This document shows, piece after piece, positions 54,748 to 62,089 of a DNA stretch of 64,000 nucleotides. How positions within the stretch are numbered: the stretch's first letter is position 1; each line of letters begins with the position of its first letter. Source of the DNA: Candidatus Deferrimicrobiaceae bacterium (GTDB lineage Bacteria; Desulfobacterota; Deferrimicrobia; Deferrimicrobiales; Deferrimicrobiaceae); assembly GCA_036504035.1 (NCBI GenBank), contig DASXVV010000009.1:513751-577750 (forward strand), in the 5' to 3' direction. A program made the translations under genes and the position numbers. A model generated the notes under the pieces. It saw only the letters and a list, made by a program, of their open reading frames with translations, made no database searches and was not told where the DNA came from.

Positions 54748-56730
54748 TTATGCATCCATCCGGATCGGCAGGATCACCGTCGGGATGTTGTACCAGTGCA
54801 ACCGCCGCTGGATGGCGAATGCGGTCTCGTTGTGCAGGATACGGTGATAGAACTTCTCCAGACGGAAGGTGAGCTGGCCCGTGAAGAACATCGACTGCGG
54901 GAACGCCTTCGCCACCTCCTGGCAAAGTTGCGTCGCCGCGGAGACTACCTCGGTGCCGATCGTCATCCGCCCCTCGGCCGCGAATCCGAGCCGCTGCGCC
55001 AGCTTGACGTACAGGTCGAGCGAGGTCTGCACCGAATCCTTCAACGCCTCGATCTCCGCCGCGCCCTTGAAGCTGCCCGAGTCGACGACGGCCACCGAGA
55101 GGAAGACGAAATTCTTGTAGAACCGTTTGTAGTTGCGGACGATCGACAGCACCGTGTGGATTCCGAAGCCGTTGTATTGGTTGACGAGGATCACCGCCGT
55201 CATCTCCCGGCGATCCGTCGCCGCCTCGTTCGCGTGCTCGGACAGCGGCAGGTTCGTCAGCATCTCGTCGAGATGCTTCATCTCTTCCCGGACCGCGCCG
55301 TAATGCCCCCGGATCCAGTAGCACAGCCCGATCACGCACGACGTGATGACGAGGGTGATCCAGCCGCCCTCCCGGAACTTCTCGATCGTGGTGATGACGA
55401 GGATCGTGAGGCAAAGCGTCAACCCGGTCGCGTGGACGGCAAGATGCTGCTTCCACTCCTTCTCGGTCTTCCGGTGCGTGATGAAGAAACGCGCCATGCC
55501 GAACTCGGATAGGGAGAAGGTGAGGAACACGTTGATCGAGTACATGACGATCAGGGCGGAGATCGATCCCTTCGTGTAGAAGAGCAGCGCCATCGCGGAA
55601 AGCCCCATCAGCACCACGCCGTTCTGCATGGTCAGCCGCTCGGAGAGCGCCGAGAAGCGGTGCGGCAGCCACGAATCGACCGCCATGTTCGCCATGACGC
55701 GCGGCCCGTCGATGAATCCCGCCTGCGCGGCCAAAAGCAGCAGCGCCCCTTCCGAGAAGATCGTGACCAGCGCCAGGGCGGGTCCGAACGACCAGTGCCC
55801 GTAGAGCATGTCGGCGAGCACGGCGTTGAGCGTCCTGCCTTCTTCCGGCTTCGCGCCCACCAGGATGTAGCAGAAGAACAGGCCGCCTGCGGTGATCGCG
55901 AGCGAGGTGGCCATGTAGACCATCGTCCGCTTGCCGGTCTTCACGTGCGGCTCGCGCATGATCTGGAGGCCGTTGGAAACCGCCTCGATGCCCGTGTACG
56001 TTCCGCCGCCCAGCGAGTAGGCGTGCAGCACCATGAGCACCATGGCGATCCCGCCGATGGAGGAGATGTCGCGTGCGAAGTTGAACTGGAACGCCTGCAC
56101 GGCCGGTGCGACGTGGTGCAGGTTGCCGAAGATGCCGTACCCCAGCAGGAACAGGTGGGTGAAGAAGAAGACCATGAAGATCGGCGCCATGATCGTGATC
56201 GATTCCTTGACGCCCCGGATGTTGAGGACGATGAGGAGGAGGATCAGCATCGCGCTGAACGGCACCTTGTACACCTGGTAATGGATCGGCAGGAAGCTGA
56301 ACAGCGCGTCGGCGCAGGCGACGATCGAGACCGTGATCGTCAGGATGTAGTCGACGAGCAGCGCGCTGCCGGAGACGACGCCCGCCTTGTCCCCCAGCAT
56401 GTGCGTCGCGACGATGTACCCGCCGCCCCCGTACGGGAAGTGCTCGATAATCCGCGAATAGGCGTAGGAGATGATGAAGACGGTCAGCGCCGTCGCCAGC
56501 CCCAGAAGGAGCGCGAGATAAGTGTGGCCGCCCAGCGCCCGGAACGCTTCCTCGGGGCCGTAGGCGGAGGATGACAGGCCGTCGGCGCCCAGCCCGATCC
56601 ACGCCAGCAGCGGAACGAGCGACAATTTGTGGAAGATCGACGGATCATCGACCTTCTTCGGAGCCCCGAACAGGGTACGGCGCAGACGTCCGCCAAGCGT
56701 CGATATTTCGGGCGGACCGGAATCGGTCAT
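54748..56730 (-). CDS. KimA-like APC-superfamily transporter, probable K+ uptake
   Basis: A 660-residue protein with about twelve helices (residues ~45-480) and a ~170-residue cytoplasmic C-terminal domain (MTAVILVNQYNGFGIHTVLSIVRNYK, then FVFLSVAVVDSGSF). The motif WIGLGADGLSSSAYGPEEAF and GGGGYIVATHMLGDKAGVVSG match the YdaO/KimA group of the APC superfamily, whose Bacillus member is a high-affinity K+ importer. K+ as substrate is inferred from the family and from the kdp genes nearby. It has its own -24/-12 promoter. ATG 56730 follows AGAGG; the 20 residues upstream in frame are not conserved-looking. Confidence 0.82.
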   Translation of the reverse strand: MTDSGPPEISTLGGRLRRTLFGAPKKVDDPSIFHKLSLVPLLAWIGLGADGLSSSAYGPEEAFRALGGHTYLALLLGLATALTVFIISYAYSRIIEHFPYGGGGYIVATHMLGDKAGVVSGSALLVDYILTITVSIVACADALFSFLPIHYQVYKVPFSAMLILLLIVLNIRGVKESITIMAPIFMVFFFTHLFLLGYGIFGNLHHVAPAVQAFQFNFARDISSIGGIAMVLMVLHAYSLGGGTYTGIEAVSNGLQIMREPHVKTGKRTMVYMATSLAITAGGLFFCYILVGAKPEEGRTLNAVLADMLYGHWSFGPALALVTIFSEGALLLLAAQAGFIDGPRVMANMAVDSWLPHRFSALSERLTMQNGVVLMGLSAMALLFYTKGSISALIVMYSINVFLTFSLSEFGMARFFITHRKTEKEWKQHLAVHATGLTLCLTILVITTIEKFREGGWITLVITSCVIGLCYWIRGHYGAVREEMKHLDEMLTNLPLSEHANEAATDRREMTAVILVNQYNGFGIHTVLSIVRNYKRFYKNFVFLSVAVVDSGSFKGAAEIEALKDSVQTSLDLYVKLAQRLGFAAEGRMTIGTEVVSAATQLCQEVAKAFPQSMFFTGQLTFRLEKFYHRILHNETAFAIQRRLHWYNIPTVILPIRMDA

Positions 56731-56784
56731 TACATCCTCTTTTCGTCTGTCGGAAATCGCCGAACGCGTTCCGAACCGAAAAGA

Positions 56785-56802
56785 GGGCAAGGAGCGTGCC
56801 TT
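56785..56802 (-). promoter_or_regulatory. Sigma-54 (-24/-12) promoter of the KimA-like transporter
   Basis: On the minus strand AAGGCACGCTCCTTGCCC has GG (56800-56799) and GC (56788-56787) separated by ten bases, again GGCACG-N4-TTGC. Predicted start of transcription near 56775, 45 bases before ATG 56730. The hexamers are identical in this promoter and the one at 53167-53183. Confidence 0.8.
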
Positions 56803-56857
56803 GGTGCATCAACGCCAACCTTGCGGAATCATGACCGTTTTTAGCTGATGTCCGGAG

Positions 56858-56907
56858 GCAACATTGCAGGATGCATAACCTGGCAGCGGAAGCATTGCGA
56901 TATGCAA
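56858..56907 (-). promoter_or_regulatory. Candidate activator-binding sites upstream of the KimA-like promoter
   Basis: Two dyads lie 58-108 bases upstream of the -24 element: GCAACATTGC (56858-56867; GCAA with TTGC) and TTGCGATATGCAA (56895-56907; TTGC-N5-GCAA). The words GCAACAT and GCGATAT recur side by side near the other sigma-54 promoter (53196-53211). Spacing suits enhancer sites. The assignment is inference. The remainder of the 307-base gap to the DUF2059 gene holds an attC-like site. Confidence 0.45.
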
Positions 56908-56950
56908 CGGGAAGACCCGCCGTTATTGCGGGCCGATCGGCCTCGATAGC

Positions 56951-57018
56951 ACGCATTAATCGGCAAAACACACGAAAGCATGACTGTCGGAGTCTTCAGC
57001 TTCGACTTGGTGTTATGT
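56951..57018 (-). repeat. attC-like recombination site, degenerate on one side
   Basis: After the DUF2059 stop, the minus strand reads ACATAACACC followed by AAGTCGAAGCTGAAGAC, closely matching the left arm of the site at 58204-58298 (ACCTAACAAC, AAGTTGAAGCTGACGG). The other arm (CCGATTAATGCG) lacks a GTTRRRY core. It marks the end of the cassette cluster nearest the potassium genes. Confidence 0.55.
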
Positions 57019-57037
57019 TTCCTTAAATATATAGGCC

Positions 57038-57508
57038 TTATAATGAACTAGGCAATTCATATCCTTTTGTCTTTAATTCTTTTTTAATACTATTCGCAAC
57101 TTCTTTCCCCCATGCCATACCGATAGCCATACTTTCTTTCATTATTACGCTTTGGTTTTCAATGTATTTTTTACCGATCGGTGATTTATAAAATGATATT
57201 ATCCCTCTAATATCTTCGCTATTAAAATGTTTCGCATATATAGGAATTACAAGTTCCATTAAATCGCTTGCGCGCAGCCTTTCCCTTGTTTTCTGCCATA
57301 CTTCGGTTGGAACATTTGGAATTAACCTTTCATATGCGGTAAATATTTGATCCAACATCTGGTCACCAAGTTTTGTTGCATTCGTAACCGCCAGTAATTC
57401 CCGAATATCATTATTTAGCGTCTCATCTCTATATGTTCCTTGTTCTGCCAATGACGGAGAAGCAACCAGCACAAGAATGACAACAAGTATCGGTCTCCAA
57501 CATCGCAT
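57038..57508 (-). CDS. DUF2059 exported protein (cassette gene)
   Basis: A 156-residue protein with a signal peptide (MRCWRPILVVILVLVASPSLAEQ). The mature part matches the DUF2059 pattern: IRELLAVTNATKLGDQMLDQIF, then LIPIYAKHF-like VIPIYAKHFNSEDIRGIISFYKSPIGKKYIE and SMAIGMAWG. Function is not established for the family. ATG 57508 follows AAAAGGAG. Codons are AT-rich in contrast to the core genome. An attC-like site begins 20 bases after the stop. Confidence 0.82.
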   Translation of the reverse strand: MRCWRPILVVILVLVASPSLAEQGTYRDETLNNDIRELLAVTNATKLGDQMLDQIFTAYERLIPNVPTEVWQKTRERLRASDLMELVIPIYAKHFNSEDIRGIISFYKSPIGKKYIENQSVIMKESMAIGMAWGKEVANSIKKELKTKGYELPSSL

Positions 57509-57553
57509 TTTTATCTCCTTTTGATTCCATATTATCAGGATCATATAAAGACG

Positions 57554-57582
57554 GCATTAAGCTGATTCCGAATGCGTAGGCG
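57554..57582 (-). repeat. Degenerate attC remnant
   Basis: Between the brnA stop and the DUF2059 gene the minus strand reads GCGCCTACGCATTCGGAATC then AGCTTAATGC. GCCTACG resembles an R'' core, and GCATT...AATGC forms a short stem with an AGCTTAATGC arm like the L' of the good site. The centre is missing, so it is probably a decayed or deleted attC. Confidence 0.4.
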
Positions 57583-57596
57583 CCTTCCTTCCATAA

Positions 57597-57851
57597 TTAA
57601 CCGACTTTCTTAATTTCCTCTTTAACCAGTCTCCTAACTATTTCTTCCAGCGTTTCCCCCTGCTGCTTAATATATTCTCTTAAAGCGAAATTAATTAGGG
57701 TCTGATAATTCCCCCCGCCTTTCGATTCAACTGCATTTTTAAACCATGCCAATACATCATCATCAAATCGAATTGTAATCCGGGTTTTCCCAGTCGGTAA
57801 CGGGTCTAATGCTCCCCTTTTCCCATTAGAAAAATCATATTCTTTTCTCAT
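57597..57851 (-). CDS. brnA: BrnA-type antitoxin (cassette gene)
   Basis: An 84-residue antitoxin. The C-terminal-type DNA-binding part is of the ribbon-helix-helix kind: ITIRFDDDVLAWFKNAVESKGGGNYQTLINFALREYI is the BrnA signature, followed by a Lys/Glu-rich tail. It binds BrnT and represses the pair's own promoter in known systems. ATG 57851 overlaps the brnT stop (ATGA), giving the usual toxin-first order. Confidence 0.9.
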   Translation of the reverse strand: MRKEYDFSNGKRGALDPLPTGKTRITIRFDDDVLAWFKNAVESKGGGNYQTLINFALREYIKQQGETLEEIVRRLVKEEIKKVG

Positions 57852-58120
57852 GACCTCACCTCGAAATATGTCTGGGTTTCATTTGGGAGCGCGGATCTCG
57901 CCGATATAATTCTTATTCGGTCTTCTCTCCATGTGTAAATCACGACTAATATCCTTCCCATTGCATCCATACCCATCGTCATAAATCTTTCTTCATCAGG
58001 TTCCGGGTCTTCGATCGTCAAGGCGCGGTCATCACCAAAAACAGTGACCGCGTCAGCAAACATAACGCCATGCTTTTTAAAATTTCCAATCGCTTTTTTC
58101 GGATCCCACTCGTATTCCAT
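57848..58120 (-). CDS. brnT: BrnT-type ribonuclease toxin (cassette gene)
   Basis: A 90-residue toxin of the BrnT (RelE-fold) family. The pattern MEYEWDPKKAIGNFKKHGVMFADAVTVF, then GRILVVIYTWREDRIRIISARSA is diagnostic; the basic residues at the end of the core (R in RIRIISAR) belong to the active site in studied members. The start is set at ATG 58120 by homology. The promoter's predicted start point coincides with it, so translation may be leaderless, or may begin at an upstream ATG (58129) in the same frame. Confidence 0.9.
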   Translation of the reverse strand: MEYEWDPKKAIGNFKKHGVMFADAVTVFGDDRALTIEDPEPDEERFMTMGMDAMGRILVVIYTWREDRIRIISARSALPNETQTYFEVRS

Positions 58121-58127
58121 ATTTACC

Positions 58128-58156
58128 ATCGTATGCATATTCGTGCACCGTGTCAA
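58128..58156 (-). promoter_or_regulatory. Promoter inside the brnT-brnA cassette
   Basis: On the minus strand TTGACA (58156-58151) and TACGAT (58133-58128) are separated by exactly 17 bases. The predicted start point is near 58121. It lies between the cassette's recombination core (58204) and brnT, so the toxin-antitoxin cassette carries its own promoter. Confidence 0.7.
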
Positions 58157-58203
58157 TTCGATTTTTATATCAGGGGTTGCCCTGGGTTTTCGGCACGAAG
58201 TGC

Positions 58204-58298
58204 GCCTAACGCCAACTGCGGGCCGAAGGCATGCTTTTGCCAGCGAAAGACATAAAAGCATGACTAAAGGAGCCGTCAGCTTCAACTTGTTGTTAGGT
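58204..58298 (-). repeat. attC site (imperfect inner arms)
   Basis: Outer cores pair: ACCTAAC (58298-58292) with GTTAGGC (58210-58204), 95 bp in all. The L'' arm AAGTTGAAGCTGACGG is conserved with the other sites, but the opposite arm (CCGCAGTTGGCG) pairs poorly. Inside is a variable stem (AAGGCATGCTTTT with AAAAGCATGACT on the plus strand). The stop of the upstream cassette gene (TAA, 58295-58293) lies within the R'' core. Confidence 0.7.
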
Positions 58299-58718
58299 GG
58301 CCATGAATATTGATTTATCTTTCTTAACCGCTATTAAGTCCCCATATTTTATGCTTCTCATAATTCTTTTCTTATATGGCATGTACACACTTATTGATTG
58401 CCCGTCAATATGTTCAAGATCTATCTGTACAGCATCACTTTTCTCATTATTTCCTGGCAATGCGATACGAACATCAAAACAGATTCCTACCGCTATTACT
58501 TCATCTTTTTTAACCGCATTGATTAATCCATTTTTAATAATATCTATAAGTTCATTGCTTTCTGGATGGTCATTCTCAGTTTTGCCACTAACTATCGCTA
58601 TTTCTTCCTTCTTATCCATTGAAGCTCCAAACGGATAATACTCGCCATTTTTATCCAGCATTTTTTGAGCAAACGTCAAGAGTGTATCCATCAGTTTGTC
58701 TGAATTCTTTCGACTCAT
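58293..58718 (-). CDS. Unknown soluble protein (cassette gene)
   Basis: A 141-residue protein that I do not recognise. It starts MSRKNSDKLMDTLLTFAQKML, continues with YYPFGASMDKKEEIAIVSGK, a helix (NELIDIIKNGLINAVKKDEV), then strands AVGICFDVRIALP, AVQIDLEHIDGQSISVYMPY and a final KYGDLIAVKKDKSIFMAT. The alternating helix and strand pattern suggests a compact alpha/beta fold. AGGAG precedes ATG 58718. The last codons are part of the attC core, so the C-terminus was fixed by cassette capture. A role as an immunity or anti-toxin protein is possible but unsupported. Confidence 0.7.
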   Translation of the reverse strand: MSRKNSDKLMDTLLTFAQKMLDKNGEYYPFGASMDKKEEIAIVSGKTENDHPESNELIDIIKNGLINAVKKDEVIAVGICFDVRIALPGNNEKSDAVQIDLEHIDGQSISVYMPYKKRIMRSIKYGDLIAVKKDKSIFMAT

Positions 58719-58750
58719 TAACTGGCTCCTATTTATTTTCTTCGTGGTCC

Positions 58751-58853
58751 ACCTAACGCCAGCGTTAAGCTGCAGTGCCGAAGGCACGTATTTACCGACG
58801 AGAATAATAAATGCGTGCCTGAAGGAGCTGTCAGCTTCAACGCTTTGTTAGGT
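58751..58853 (-). repeat. attC recombination site
   Basis: The best attC of the cluster, 103 bp. R'' ACCTAAC (58853-58847) pairs with R' GTTAGGT (58757-58751). L'' GCGTTGAAGCTG pairs with L' CAGCTTAACGC with one extrahelical G in L'', the asymmetry that orients the site. The centre has a smaller stem (AGGCACG with CGTGCCT). It starts four bases after the stop of the upstream cassette gene. Confidence 0.85.
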
Positions 58854-58857
58854 GTCA

Positions 58858-59298
58858 TTAATAATCTATAAAATCAGGGAAATAATATCTTTCTATTTTC
58901 CATCTGCCATTATCGTATGCTATGGACACTTTATCAAATTCCCTACCCCTATTATCAATCTTTGCTTCCTTTATAATATAGGCATTAATTATAATAATAG
59001 AGCCTTCATTTATATCATTTCTCATAAATGTCCATGATGTTTCCTTTATTTCAAACCCAGGTTTAAATTTATTATATTCTTCAATAAATTGGTTATTGTG
59101 CTTATTGAATATTTTCAGGAATGGAGAGGTTGGTAATATATTGGCCCTGATTGCCTGAATATTATTATCGGTACATGCTTTTTCAAATTCACGAATTGGA
59201 CCTTTTGCAATCCAAGGCGGTATCCAAAACCACACGATTAGCAATGCCAATGACATTGATAAGATTAGGCCTAATATAGTTTTTATAATTTTCTTCAT
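58858..59298 (-). CDS. Unknown membrane-anchored protein (cassette gene)
   Basis: A 146-residue protein with one N-terminal membrane helix (~5-27) that could be an anchor or signal, followed by a small extracytoplasmic domain (FEKACTDNNIQAIRANILPTSP, then SWTFMRNDINEGSIIIINAYII and DKVSIAYDNGRWKIERYYFPDF). The closing strand pattern (DNGRWKIERYYF) resembles the cystatin/NTF2-like folds of small DUF4864-type proteins. It is AT-rich and Asn/Ile/Lys-rich. Its start is 14 bases or so after a partial attC core (59315-59321), making it the first cassette in view. Confidence 0.7.
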   Translation of the reverse strand: MKKIIKTILGLILSMSLALLIVWFWIPPWIAKGPIREFEKACTDNNIQAIRANILPTSPFLKIFNKHNNQFIEEYNKFKPGFEIKETSWTFMRNDINEGSIIIINAYIIKEAKIDNRGREFDKVSIAYDNGRWKIERYYFPDFIDY

Positions 59299-59314
59299 TC
59301 ACTCCCCAATGTAC

Positions 59315-59335
59315 ACCTAGCATTGTTTAGACTGC
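59315..59335 (-). repeat. Partial attC core at the upstream end of the cluster
   Basis: The minus strand reads TGCAGTCTAAACAATGCTAGGT (22 bases split as TGCAGTCTAAAC and AATGCTAGGT), resembling an L' arm followed by an R' core with one change (GCTAGGT for GTTAGGT). No matching R''/L'' arm is obvious upstream. Confidence 0.4.
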
Positions 59336-59549
59336 AGGACAGATATCAGGGCAAATGCTACAACCGGTTTTATTTCCTGTTATCCCGGAAGGCATCCGCA
59401 CCATCATGGATAATGTCTGGATAGAAACGGGAAGGCACCGCATCTCCCAATAATGAAATGGACGGCAATTTCGCGGAAAATGCTACTCCCTCCGCCATCC
59501 TTTCGCAAATTTATATATTGAACTCATGACCGGGAAGACGCGCAAACGA
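59336..59549. other. Gene-free stretch between cassette cluster and cydB terminator
   Basis: I see no gene, RNA gene or clear site here. GC content rises back towards the genome norm. It is where an integron platform (attI, integrase) might be expected if the array were complete, but none is present. Confidence 0.6.
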
Positions 59550-59582
59550 AACGGGCGACCCGAAAAAACCGGATCGCCCGTT
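59550..59582 (-). terminator. Terminator of the rrf2-cydAB unit
   Basis: Hairpin AACGGGCGA-(T/C)CCGG... with its complement GATCGCCCGTT around an A/T-rich loop (CGAAAAAACC). It lies 66 bases beyond the cydB stop on the minus strand. The stem is strong; the T-run sits in the loop rather than after the stem, so termination strength is uncertain. Confidence 0.55.
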
Positions 59583-59647
59583 GTTGGTGCAGTAGGGGAG
59601 CGGATACGTAAACTAGCCGATCCTTGCCAAGGATTCCCCCGGAGACG

Positions 59648-60676
59648 CTAGTACGCCGACGGATCGCCGGTGACCTGATCGACCGTCACGCGGGCGCGGA
59701 AGATCCGGTAGACCCAGATCTTGTAGGCGATGACGATGGGCACGAAGATGAAGGCCACGGCCGTCATGATCGCCAGCGTGTACTGCGATGACGACGAGTT
59801 GTAGATCGTGAGCGAGGCCGCCGGATCGAGCGACGACGGGATCAGGTTGGGGAACAGCCCGATCACGCCCGTGCCGACGACCAGGAGGATCAGCGCGCAC
59901 GAGGCAAAGAAGGCGTGAAACGGCTTGCCCTGCTCCGAGAAGACGCGGATGCCGACCAGCGCGGCGACCGCCAGCACGGGGGCGACGAAGAGCGCCGGGG
60001 TGTTGAGATAGTTGCCGAGCAGCTTCGTTGCGAACGGCGTATAGGCGAGGAAGCCCACCGCGACGACAAGCACGACCGGCCAGAGGGCGTTCGCCGTCTT
60101 CGCCGCGCGTACGGACATCACCCCGGCCGTCTTGACCGACAGGTAGAGCGCGCCGTGCTGGAGGAACAGGGCGACGAAGAGGACGCCCGTCAGCAGCGCG
60201 TAGGGGTTCAGCAGCCCGAAGAAGGAACCCTGATACCCTTCCGCAGTCATCGGAAGCCCCTCGAAAATATTGCCGAACGCGACGCCGAACAGCAGCGCGG
60301 GCAGGAAGCCCGTGACCTGGATGGCCCGGTCCCAGCCCGCCTTCCACCCCGCGCCGTCGAGCTTGCCGCGGAACTCGAAGGCGACGCCGCGGACGATCAG
60401 CGAGAAGAGCAGAAGCAGCAGCGCCGTGTAGAGGTAGCTGAACATCAGCGCGTAGGTCGTCGGGAACGCCGCGAACGTCGCGCCTCCGGCCGTGATCAGC
60501 CACACTTCGTTGCCGTCCCAGATGGGCCCCAGCGTGTTGATGACGACACGACGCTCGGCGTCGGTCTTGCCCACGACCGCTTGAAGCATGCCGGCGCCCA
60601 GCACGAAACCGTCGAGCATGAAGTAGACGGCCCACAGCACCGCCCAGAGAACGAACCAAGTGACCTGAAGCTCCAT
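59648..60676 (-). CDS. cydB: Cytochrome bd quinol oxidase subunit II
   Basis: A 342-residue membrane subunit with eight to nine helices. Family stretches: YFMLDGFVLGAGMLQ, TLGPIWDGNEVWLITAGGATFAAFP, and LLLLLFSLIVRGVAFEFRGK. It pairs with CydA in the oxidase that couples quinol oxidation to reduction of O2 at low oxygen tension. GGGAGGG precedes ATG 60676; 30 bases separate it from cydA. No cydX-like small gene was recognised after it. Confidence 0.96.
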   Translation of the reverse strand: MELQVTWFVLWAVLWAVYFMLDGFVLGAGMLQAVVGKTDAERRVVINTLGPIWDGNEVWLITAGGATFAAFPTTYALMFSYLYTALLLLLFSLIVRGVAFEFRGKLDGAGWKAGWDRAIQVTGFLPALLFGVAFGNIFEGLPMTAEGYQGSFFGLLNPYALLTGVLFVALFLQHGALYLSVKTAGVMSVRAAKTANALWPVVLVVAVGFLAYTPFATKLLGNYLNTPALFVAPVLAVAALVGIRVFSEQGKPFHAFFASCALILLVVGTGVIGLFPNLIPSSLDPAASLTIYNSSSSQYTLAIMTAVAFIFVPIVIAYKIWVYRIFRARVTVDQVTGDPSAY

Positions 60677-60706
60677 GATGGTATCCCTCCCGATCCGTCT
60701 CGATTT

Positions 60707-62038
60707 TTAGTGGGTGCCCTGGTCGTCGACCGGCCCGAGCCGCGCGTACTTCGCCAGCAGGTAGATGTCGATCACGCCCAGGAAGCCGTAGAGCAGCGTG
60801 AAGCCGACAAGCGACCCGAGCACCTGCGTCGTGGAGATCGCCTTCGACACCCCGTCGGCCGTCTTGAGCACGCCGTAGACGATCCAGGGCTGGCGGCCCA
60901 TCTCGGCGACGATCCAGCCGAGCTGGTTGGCGATGTACGGCACCGGGATGGTGAACACCATCACCTTGAGGAAGAACGGGTACTTCTCGAGGACCCCCGT
61001 CTTCCGGGAGAGGACGAAGCCGATCAACGCCATCAGGATGAGATAGCTGCCGATCCCCGCCATGGTCCGGAAGCTGACAAACACGGGCATCACCGGCGGG
61101 CGCTCATCCCGCGGGATGCTCTTGAGCCCGCGAACCTCGCCGTCGAACTCGTGCGTCGCCAGGAAACTGAGCATGTGGGGAATCGCGATCGTCTCGTAAT
61201 GATTGTGACCCCCTTCCTCGTCGGGGAGCATGAAGAGGTGGATGGGCGCGCCTTTCTGCGTCTCCCACACCGATTCCATCGCCGCGAATTTGGCGGGCTG
61301 CGTCTTGACGACTTCAAGCGCCGACTGGTCGCCGACGAATGCCACCAGCAGCGTGGCGACGAGGCCGAACGTGGCCGCGATCCGGAAGGAAGACCGGAAG
61401 AACTTCGGGTTGTCATGCTTGTGCAACAGGTGATAGGCGGAAACGCCCATCACGAAAAAGGCGCCCACCGTGTAGGCCGAGGTGATCTGGTGGGCGAACT
61501 TGAGCAGCCCGTAGGTATTGGTGAGGACCGCGGGGAAATCGACCATCTCGGCGCGGCCGTTACGGAGCACGTAGCCGACCGGGTGCTGCATCCAGCCGTT
61601 GGCGAGGATGATGACGAGTCCCGAGACGTTGGTGGCGATCGCGACGATCCAGATCGACATCAGGTGGACCTTCTTGCTCACCTTGTCCCAGCCGAAGATC
61701 CAGACGCCGATGAAGACCGATTCGAGGAAGAAGGCGACGGTCGCTTCGATGGCCAGCGGCGCCCCGAAGATGTCGCCGACGTACTTGGAGTACTCGGCCC
61801 AGTTCATGCCGAACTGGAACTCCATCGTGATGCCGGTCACGACGCCGAGCGCGAAGTTGATGAGGAACAGCTTGCCCCAGAACTTCGCCATGCGCTTGTA
61901 CTGCCCGTCGCCGGTGCGGACGTAGTGCGTCTCCATCCAGGCGACCAGGATGGAGATGCCCAGCGTCAGCGGAACAAAGATGAAGTGGAACATGCAAGTG
62001 ACCGCGAACTGCAGCCTGCTCAGCGACAGGACATCCAT
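60707..62038 (-). CDS. cydA: Cytochrome bd quinol oxidase subunit I
   Basis: Catalytic subunit, 443 residues. Haem ligands: His19-type in CMFHFIFVPLTLG, the b558 His in KFAHQITSAYTVG, and Met near VPYIANQLGWIVAEMGRQPW, which also holds the GRQPW motif. The quinol (Q) loop is of the short type, since the protein is ~80 residues shorter than E. coli CydA. The Q-loop part includes the conserved Lys/Glu region around KTQPAKFAAMESVWET. GAGGAGGG precedes ATG 62038. Confidence 0.96.
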   Translation of the reverse strand: MDVLSLSRLQFAVTCMFHFIFVPLTLGISILVAWMETHYVRTGDGQYKRMAKFWGKLFLINFALGVVTGITMEFQFGMNWAEYSKYVGDIFGAPLAIEATVAFFLESVFIGVWIFGWDKVSKKVHLMSIWIVAIATNVSGLVIILANGWMQHPVGYVLRNGRAEMVDFPAVLTNTYGLLKFAHQITSAYTVGAFFVMGVSAYHLLHKHDNPKFFRSSFRIAATFGLVATLLVAFVGDQSALEVVKTQPAKFAAMESVWETQKGAPIHLFMLPDEEGGHNHYETIAIPHMLSFLATHEFDGEVRGLKSIPRDERPPVMPVFVSFRTMAGIGSYLILMALIGFVLSRKTGVLEKYPFFLKVMVFTIPVPYIANQLGWIVAEMGRQPWIVYGVLKTADGVSKAISTTQVLGSLVGFTLLYGFLGVIDIYLLAKYARLGPVDDQGTH

Positions 62039-62089
62039 CGAATCCCTCCTCTTCTTCGAGTGATCAATTGGTCCGGCTACGGACCATGC

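Larger units (their letters stand above)
56951..59335 (-). mobile_element. Integron gene-cassette cluster without integrase (CALIN)
   Basis: A ~2.4 kb stretch visibly poorer in GC than its surroundings holds five minus-strand genes. Each cassette unit is followed by an attC-like site: near-complete at 58751-58853, imperfect at 58204-58298, degenerate at 57554-57582 and 56951-57018, and a partial one at the upstream end (59315-59335). Stops lie inside or next to the R'' core (CCTAAC), as in true cassettes. The orientation inferred from the extra base in L'' agrees with the gene direction. No integrase gene or attI site is present in the window. Confidence 0.75.
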
